Positions 21,145 through 24,424 of a stretch of 24,424 nt of DNA are shown here, one piece after another. Position 1 is the stretch's first letter; each line of letters starts with the position of its first letter. The stretch comes from AC-32 sp035455445 (GTDB lineage Bacteria; Actinomycetota; Thermoleophilia; Gaiellales; Gaiellaceae). The notes under the pieces are model-generated. The model saw only the letters and a program-made list of their open reading frames with translations. It had not been told where the DNA came from and made no database searches. Both the position numbers and the translations under genes were made by a program. Location: NCBI GenBank assembly GCA_035455445.1, contig DATIFC010000061.1, positions 1 through 24,424 on the forward strand. The letters run 5' to 3'.

Positions 21145-21956
21145 CTCAGGCGTCCGGCGAGCTCGCGCTCGACGTTCTCGACGTGGCTCCAGAGGAGGAG
21201 CGCCGCGGCGGGCCCGAGCGTGGCGATCTGCTCGGCCATCATCAGCAGGGCGGCGCGGTCCTGGTCGGTGCGGTAGGTGAGCCCGAAGGGGCGGTCGCCC
21301 GCGTCGGCGTAGTGGGCGTAGAGCGGGGCGGACGCGAGCAGCACCTCGCTGAGCGCCATCCCGCCGAGGAGCGCGGTGGCCGCGAAGGCGGCGCGCCGGC
21401 CCGGGGACAGCCGCTCCCGGCGCGTCGGGTCGACGATCTGCATCCAAAGCAGGAGACCGCCGAGGAAGAGGCAGGCGTGCTCGGCGACGTGGACGGCCGG
21501 GTGCGCGAGCGCGGCGTCGTAGGCCTGCGGCACGTGCCAGACGGCGAGCGTCACGGCCCAGACGCCCAGCGAGACGGCCGGTCGGAGCAGCACGTCGAGG
21601 AACCGCCGCAGGGCCTTGACCCGCGCCAGCGGGCGTAGCACCGCGGGCGGGAGCAGGAAGAAGGCGATCGGCCCGCGCAGGCCGAGCACGATCAGCAGCG
21701 GCGCGAGGTCGCCGAGCAGCAGGTGCTGAGCCATGTGCGCCGAGAGGAGCGTCTCCTCGGCGAGCTCGTCGAGCGGCGAGACGACCGCCAGCGTTCCGAC
21801 GGCGACGCCGGCGGTGAAGAGGACGGCGCTCAGCACCGACGCATGCTCGGCGCGCCCGCGGCGCCGGAGCCGGCCGAACGCCTGGGCGTAGAGCGCGAGC
21901 GCGACCGCCGCGGCCGCGAGCGGCAGCGGGTCGAGGCTCCACGTGGTCGGGATCAC
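21141..21956 (-). CDS. ctaG: cytochrome c oxidase assembly protein of the CtaG (caa3) family
   Basis: 271 residues with about seven membrane helices. The family signature SAHMAQHLLLGDLAPLLIVLG (His 74, His 78) is present, with further conserved His in VWHVPQAYDAAL and VAEHACLF. CtaG of this type (distinct from the CtaG/Cox11 copper chaperone) is needed for caa3-oxidase assembly in Bacillus; a role in metal delivery is proposed for the family. It is convergent with coxA and the two stop codons overlap: the tetranucleotide CTAG gives TAG on each strand. The start is GTG 21956 without a good ribosome binding site. Two copies of a 17-bp palindrome lie upstream and may control it. Confidence 0.92.
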   Translation of the reverse strand: MIPTTWSLDPLPLAAAAVALALYAQAFGRLRRRGRAEHASVLSAVLFTAGVAVGTLAVVSPLDELAEETLLSAHMAQHLLLGDLAPLLIVLGLRGPIAFFLLPPAVLRPLARVKALRRFLDVLLRPAVSLGVWAVTLAVWHVPQAYDAALAHPAVHVAEHACLFLGGLLLWMQIVDPTRRERLSPGRRAAFAATALLGGMALSEVLLASAPLYAHYADAGDRPFGLTYRTDQDRAALLMMAEQIATLGPAAALLLWSHVENVERELAGRLS

Positions 21957-21974
21957 GACGCCGATTCTGGCGCA

Positions 21975-22066
21975 AGTAGCAGTCTGTTACTTGCGACGCC
22001 GCGGGTCAGGACCGCCGAACGCGTCGCACCGAGCGGGCCTGGCCCACCTAGTAACAGACTGTTACT
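21975..22066. promoter_or_regulatory. pair of 17-bp palindromes upstream of ctaG, operator-like
   Basis: AGTAACAGACTGTTACT (22050-22066) is a perfect 8+1+8 palindrome. AGTAGCAGTCTGTTACT (21975-21991) is the same motif with one arm mismatch. Centres are 75 bp apart, close to seven helical turns, in the 115-bp gap between ctaG and the LytR_C gene. Size and symmetry suit a TetR-family operator pair, and the site nearer ctaG starts 19 bp from its GTG. No such regulator is encoded in the window. They may instead be ends of a small repeat element. Confidence 0.6.
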
Positions 22067-22071
22067 TGGTG

Positions 22072-22584
22072 TCAGCCGCCGACGACGACTGCGAGCTTTG
22101 CGCCGTGCAGGTCGCGGGCGCGGAGGCCGTCGAGCGGCGATACGAGGCGGATCCGCAGGTCGCGTGCCAGCCTCAACGCCTCGCCGCGGCGGCCGGCCCG
22201 GTACATGACGACGCTCTGGCCGTAGCCGCCGCGCGGGGCGTTGCCGACCTGGCCGATCCTGTACCCGCGCGCGCGCACGCGCGAGGCCTCGCCGGCCGCG
22301 GCGCCGGACACGCCGTTGCCGTTCAGGACCGTCACCGAGACGAGCCGGCGGGGGAGCAGCGGCGCGACCTTCGGTGCGGCCGGCTTCTTCGCCGCGGGCC
22401 GGGATGCGGCCCGGGCCTCGCTCTGGGCCCGGTGCAGCGCCGGCTTGGCGAGCAGCGCGATCCCGACGATCAGCAGCCCGAGGAGCTCCAGCGTCGCGAT
22501 CCCCGCCGCGACGACGGCGATCGTGCGCCACGGATGGCTCGAGCGGCCGCTGGGGCCGGACGGATTCGGGAGGGCGTGCTCCAC
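22072..22584 (-). CDS. membrane-anchored LytR C-terminal-domain (LytR_C) protein
   Basis: 170 residues: a short cytoplasmic N-terminus, one membrane helix (about 22-46), an Ala/Pro/Lys linker, and an extracytoplasmic domain (about 82-165) with VSVTVLNGNGVSGAAAGEAS and RARGYRIGQVGN, the hallmark of LytR_C (PF13399). In full LytR-CpsA-Psr proteins this domain follows the glycopolymer ligase domain; here it stands alone and its role is unknown, perhaps in wall-polymer attachment. The start is GTG 22584. It follows the epimerase gene by 39 bp on the same strand and is probably co-transcribed with it, consistent with an envelope role. Confidence 0.85.
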   Translation of the reverse strand: MEHALPNPSGPSGRSSHPWRTIAVVAAGIATLELLGLLIVGIALLAKPALHRAQSEARAASRPAAKKPAAPKVAPLLPRRLVSVTVLNGNGVSGAAAGEASRVRARGYRIGQVGNAPRGGYGQSVVMYRAGRRGEALRLARDLRIRLVSPLDGLRARDLHGAKLAVVVGG

Positions 22585-22623
22585 GGCGGACGGTCCGATT
22601 CGCCGCCGCGGGCGAGGCTCCTC

Positions 22624-23526
22624 CTACCCCGAGACCGACTCCCAGGTGCGGCGCAGGCCCTCCTCGAGCGAGACCTCGGGCCGCCAGCCGAGCTCGCGCT
22701 CCGCCAGCGAGACGTCCAGGACGCTGCGCTGCAGCTCGCCGAGGCGGGCCGGCGCCTGCTCCGCCTCGAGCTGCGAGCCGGCGACGCGGCGACAGAGCTC
22801 GTACAGGTCTACCACCGAGGTCTCGGTGCCGGTGCCGACGTTGAAGACCCCGCCGTCGTGGCCCGCGGCCGCAAGCGTCGCGCGCGCGACGTCGCCGGCG
22901 AAGACGTAGTCGCGCGTCTGTCGCCCGTCGCCGAAGATCCGCGGCGGCGCGCCCTCGGCGAGCCGGCCGAGGAAGATCGCCACCACCCCCGCCTCGCCGT
23001 GCGGGTCCTGCCGTGGCCCGTAGACGTTGCCGTAGCGCAGCGACACGTGACGAACGCCGTACAGCCGGTTGTAGGCCGCGAGGTACTCCTCGCCTGCGAG
23101 CTTCGAGACGCCGTACGGGGCGAGCGGCCGCCGCGTCGCGTCCTCGGCCGCCGGCCCCTCGCACTCGCCGTAGATCGCTCCGCCGGTGGAGCTGAAGACG
23201 ACCTGGGCCTCGTGGGCCCGCGCCGCCTCGAGCACGGCGATCGTCCCGACCACGTTCACGGACGCGTCGTGCCCGGGCCGCTCGACCGAGACGCGCACGT
23301 CTACCTGGGCCGCCAGGTGGAAGCACGCCTCCGGCCGCGCCTCGGCGAAGACCTCGCCGAGCCCCTCGCGGATGTCGCGCACGACGAGCCGCGCCCCTCG
23401 CGGCACGTTCTCGCGCTTCCCGTTCGAGAGGTCGTCCACGACCGTGACCTCGTCGCCGCGCGCGAGCAGTGCCTCGACGACGTGCGAGCCGATGAATCCC
23501 GCGCCCCCTGTGACGATCGCCCGCAC
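22624..23526 (-). CDS. NAD-dependent nucleotide-sugar epimerase (GalE-like SDR)
   Basis: 300 residues of the extended short-chain dehydrogenase family. TGGAGFIGSH (6-15) binds NAD, the acidic pair DD (31-32) contacts the ribose, and the catalytic set is Ser/Thr in SSTGG (112-116) with Tyr 138 and Lys 142 in YGVSK. LRYGNVYGPRQ and GDGRQTRDYVFAGDVA are typical of UDP-glucose 4-epimerase and related enzymes. It probably interconverts UDP-sugars for envelope polysaccharides; the exact sugar cannot be read off. The GTG at 23526 is set by the Rossmann motif starting six codons later, with TAGGAT 7 nt upstream. It is divergent from tmk with only 24 bp between. Confidence 0.92.
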   Translation of the reverse strand: MRAIVTGGAGFIGSHVVEALLARGDEVTVVDDLSNGKRENVPRGARLVVRDIREGLGEVFAEARPEACFHLAAQVDVRVSVERPGHDASVNVVGTIAVLEAARAHEAQVVFSSTGGAIYGECEGPAAEDATRRPLAPYGVSKLAGEEYLAAYNRLYGVRHVSLRYGNVYGPRQDPHGEAGVVAIFLGRLAEGAPPRIFGDGRQTRDYVFAGDVARATLAAAGHDGGVFNVGTGTETSVVDLYELCRRVAGSQLEAEQAPARLGELQRSVLDVSLAERELGWRPEVSLEEGLRRTWESVSG

Positions 23527-23533
23527 TCCCTCA

Positions 23534-23539
23534 TATCCT
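23534..23539. promoter_or_regulatory. overlapping divergent -10 elements between the epimerase gene and tmk
   Basis: In the 24-bp gap, TATCCT (23534-23539) reads as a -10 hexamer toward tmk, and its complement, reading AGGATA, contains TAGGAT (23540-23535 if shifted one base) toward the epimerase. Both are near-consensus and overlap, so one site may serve both genes bidirectionally. Distances to the starts (about 8-11 nt) suggest leaderless or nearly leaderless messages. Confidence 0.45.
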
Positions 23540-23550
23540 AGGCATGACGG

Positions 23551-24147
23551 ATGTTCGTGACCTTCGAAGGCCTGGACGGCAGCGGGAAGTCGACGCAGGC
23601 GCAGCTGCTCGCCGAGGCGCTGCGCGCGGACGGCCGCGAGGTGGTCGCCACCCGCGAGCCGGGCGGCACGGAGCTCGGGGAGCGGATCCGCGAGCTGCTC
23701 CTCCACGAGGGCGAGGTCTCGCCGTGGGCCGAGGCCGCGCTCTTCGCCGCCGCGCGCGCGCAGCTCGTCGACGAGGTGATCGCCCCCGCGCTCGAGCAGG
23801 GCGCGGAGGTTGTCTGCGACCGCTACCTCGACTCGTCCCTCGCCTACCAGGGCATCGCCCGCGGCCTCGGCCTCGAGCGCGTGCTGGAGCTGAACCTGCA
23901 GGCGGTGCGGGGCCTGCTGCCTGACCGCACCTTCCTGCTGCTCGTCGACCCGGAGGAGTCGGCGCGACGGGTCGGCGACGACGGCGACCGCATCGAGCGC
24001 GAGGACGGCGGCTTCCGCGAGCGCGTGGACTCGGCCTACCGGCAGCTGGCGGAGCACTTCCCGCAGCGGATCGCGACCATCGACGGCACGCGTCCGGCGG
24101 GCGAGATCGCCGAGGAGGTGCTCGACGAGCTTCGACAGCGTTCCTGA
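23551..24147 (+). CDS. tmk: thymidylate kinase
   Basis: 198 residues, the normal length. It phosphorylates dTMP to dTDP with ATP in the cytosol, an essential step of dTTP synthesis. Seen: P-loop GLDGSGKST (7-15), TREPGGTELG, the CDRYLDSSLAYQG motif (Asp 90, Arg 91, Tyr 92) that contacts dTMP, and a LID region DRIERED. ATG 23551 places the P-loop at the expected position; ATG 23544 is out of frame. The gene overlaps the start of holB by about 23 bp; tmk-holB pairing is widely conserved, so co-translation is likely. Confidence 0.97.
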   Translation: MFVTFEGLDGSGKSTQAQLLAEALRADGREVVATREPGGTELGERIRELLLHEGEVSPWAEAALFAAARAQLVDEVIAPALEQGAEVVCDRYLDSSLAYQGIARGLGLERVLELNLQAVRGLLPDRTFLLLVDPEESARRVGDDGDRIEREDGGFRERVDSAYRQLAEHFPQRIATIDGTRPAGEIAEEVLDELRQRS

Positions 24148-24424
24148 GCAGGAGGAGGCCAAGCGCCTGCTCGCGGCGGCTCTGGGCGAGGGCCCCGCGC
24201 ACGCGTACCTCTTCCACGGCCCGGCCGGGGTCGGCAAGCGCGCGACGGCGCTCGCGTTTGCCGCCGCGCTGCTCGGCAACGAACCTCGGGTGGAGCGGCG
24301 CTCGCATCCCGACCTGTACCTGCTCGAGCCGCTCGGCGACCAGATCCGGATCGACGCCGTGCGCGAGCTGCGGCGCGACCTGCACATGCGGCCGTTCGAG
24401 GCGCAGCGGCGCGTGTACCTCGTC
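24125..24424 (+). CDS. holB: DNA polymerase III delta' subunit, 3'-truncated by window edge
   Basis: About 100 residues are visible. HAYLFHGPAGVGKRATALAFA holds the P-loop GPAGVGKR of clamp-loader delta' proteins, and IDAVRELRRDLHMRPFEAQRRVYLV matches the family segment before the Walker B-like region. Delta' is the structural part of the clamp loader that opens the sliding clamp. The zinc-module Cys that delta' proteins often carry between these parts are missing. The start is uncertain: the frame has no ATG, GTG or TTG near the expected N-terminus. The codons from 24128 read SFDSVPEQEEAKRL, close to the usual MSFD..xGQ start, so ACG at 24125 occupies the Met position. It overlaps tmk. Confidence 0.85.

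Noticed and set aside
18781..21975. 1064-codon minus-strand open frame across coxA and ctaG
   Set aside because: It is antisense to clear oxidase motifs, very rich in Arg, and uses the wrong frame through ctaG.
23544..23924. Open frame starting at ATG 23544
   Set aside because: It overlaps tmk in another frame, and the tmk P-loop and dTMP motifs are in the frame of ATG 23551.

Overview
The window is about 70% GC and packed with short-gapped genes, GTG starts and heavily GC3-biased codons. It fits a high-GC actinobacterial genome. The gene families (class II ribonucleotide reductase with a C-terminal zinc ribbon, zinc-ribbon cyclase/AAA/TPR regulator, ScyD/ScyE-like protein, tmk-holB pair, a secreted protein with a PCWKRVINQW-like motif) point to the Thermoleophilia (Solirubrobacterales/Gaiellales-like), but this lineage call is inference. 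No rRNA, tRNA, CRISPR array or intact transposase was seen.

Layout. 1-1.3 kb: 3' end of an alpha/beta hydrolase and a small lipoprotein. 1.3-8.1 kb (minus strand): a zinc-ribbon remnant, a large class III cyclase-AAA-TPR regulator, the B12-dependent ribonucleotide reductase nrdJ and an NTF2-like protein, probably co-transcribed in part. 8.2-11.2 kb (plus): an MMPL/RND transporter overlapping a nucleotidyltransferase gene. 11.2-14.3 kb: an inverted-repeat element, then soxR divergent from a Rieske protein of unusual architecture, with a MerR-type 19-bp-spacer promoter between them. The Rieske gene overlaps a convergent gene for a secreted, membrane-anchored protein. 14.4-17.5 kb: an O-antigen-ligase-like protein with TPRs and a His-rich ScyD/ScyE-like secreted protein, closed by a 16-bp perfect hairpin and a second repeat element. 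17.7-22 kb: a methyltransferase divergent from a terminal oxidase locus (subunit II, subunit I with a fused cytochrome c domain, and convergent ctaG). 22-24.4 kb: LytR_C protein and a GalE-like epimerase, divergent from tmk and the start of holB.

How the genes fit together. Three themes can be supported. First, aerobic respiration: coxB-coxA-ctaG encode a compact haem-copper oxidase and its copper assembly factor; the cytochrome c domain sits on subunit I, not on subunit II as in caa3 enzymes. Second, redox sensing: SoxR shares a 109-bp divergent region with a Rieske [2Fe-2S] protein whose long C-terminal part appears to be an internal duplication with recurring His-Thr motifs at residues 275, 410 and 515. 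This is the best candidate here for an undescribed system. Third, nucleotide and DNA metabolism: nrdJ, tmk and holB, with cell-envelope genes (MMPL, O-antigen ligase, epimerase, LytR_C) scattered between.

Many genes have a TAnnnT-like hexamer 8-12 nt before the start codon and no convincing Shine-Dalgarno sequence, which suggests frequent leaderless transcription. All family assignments come from reading motifs; no database search was possible.
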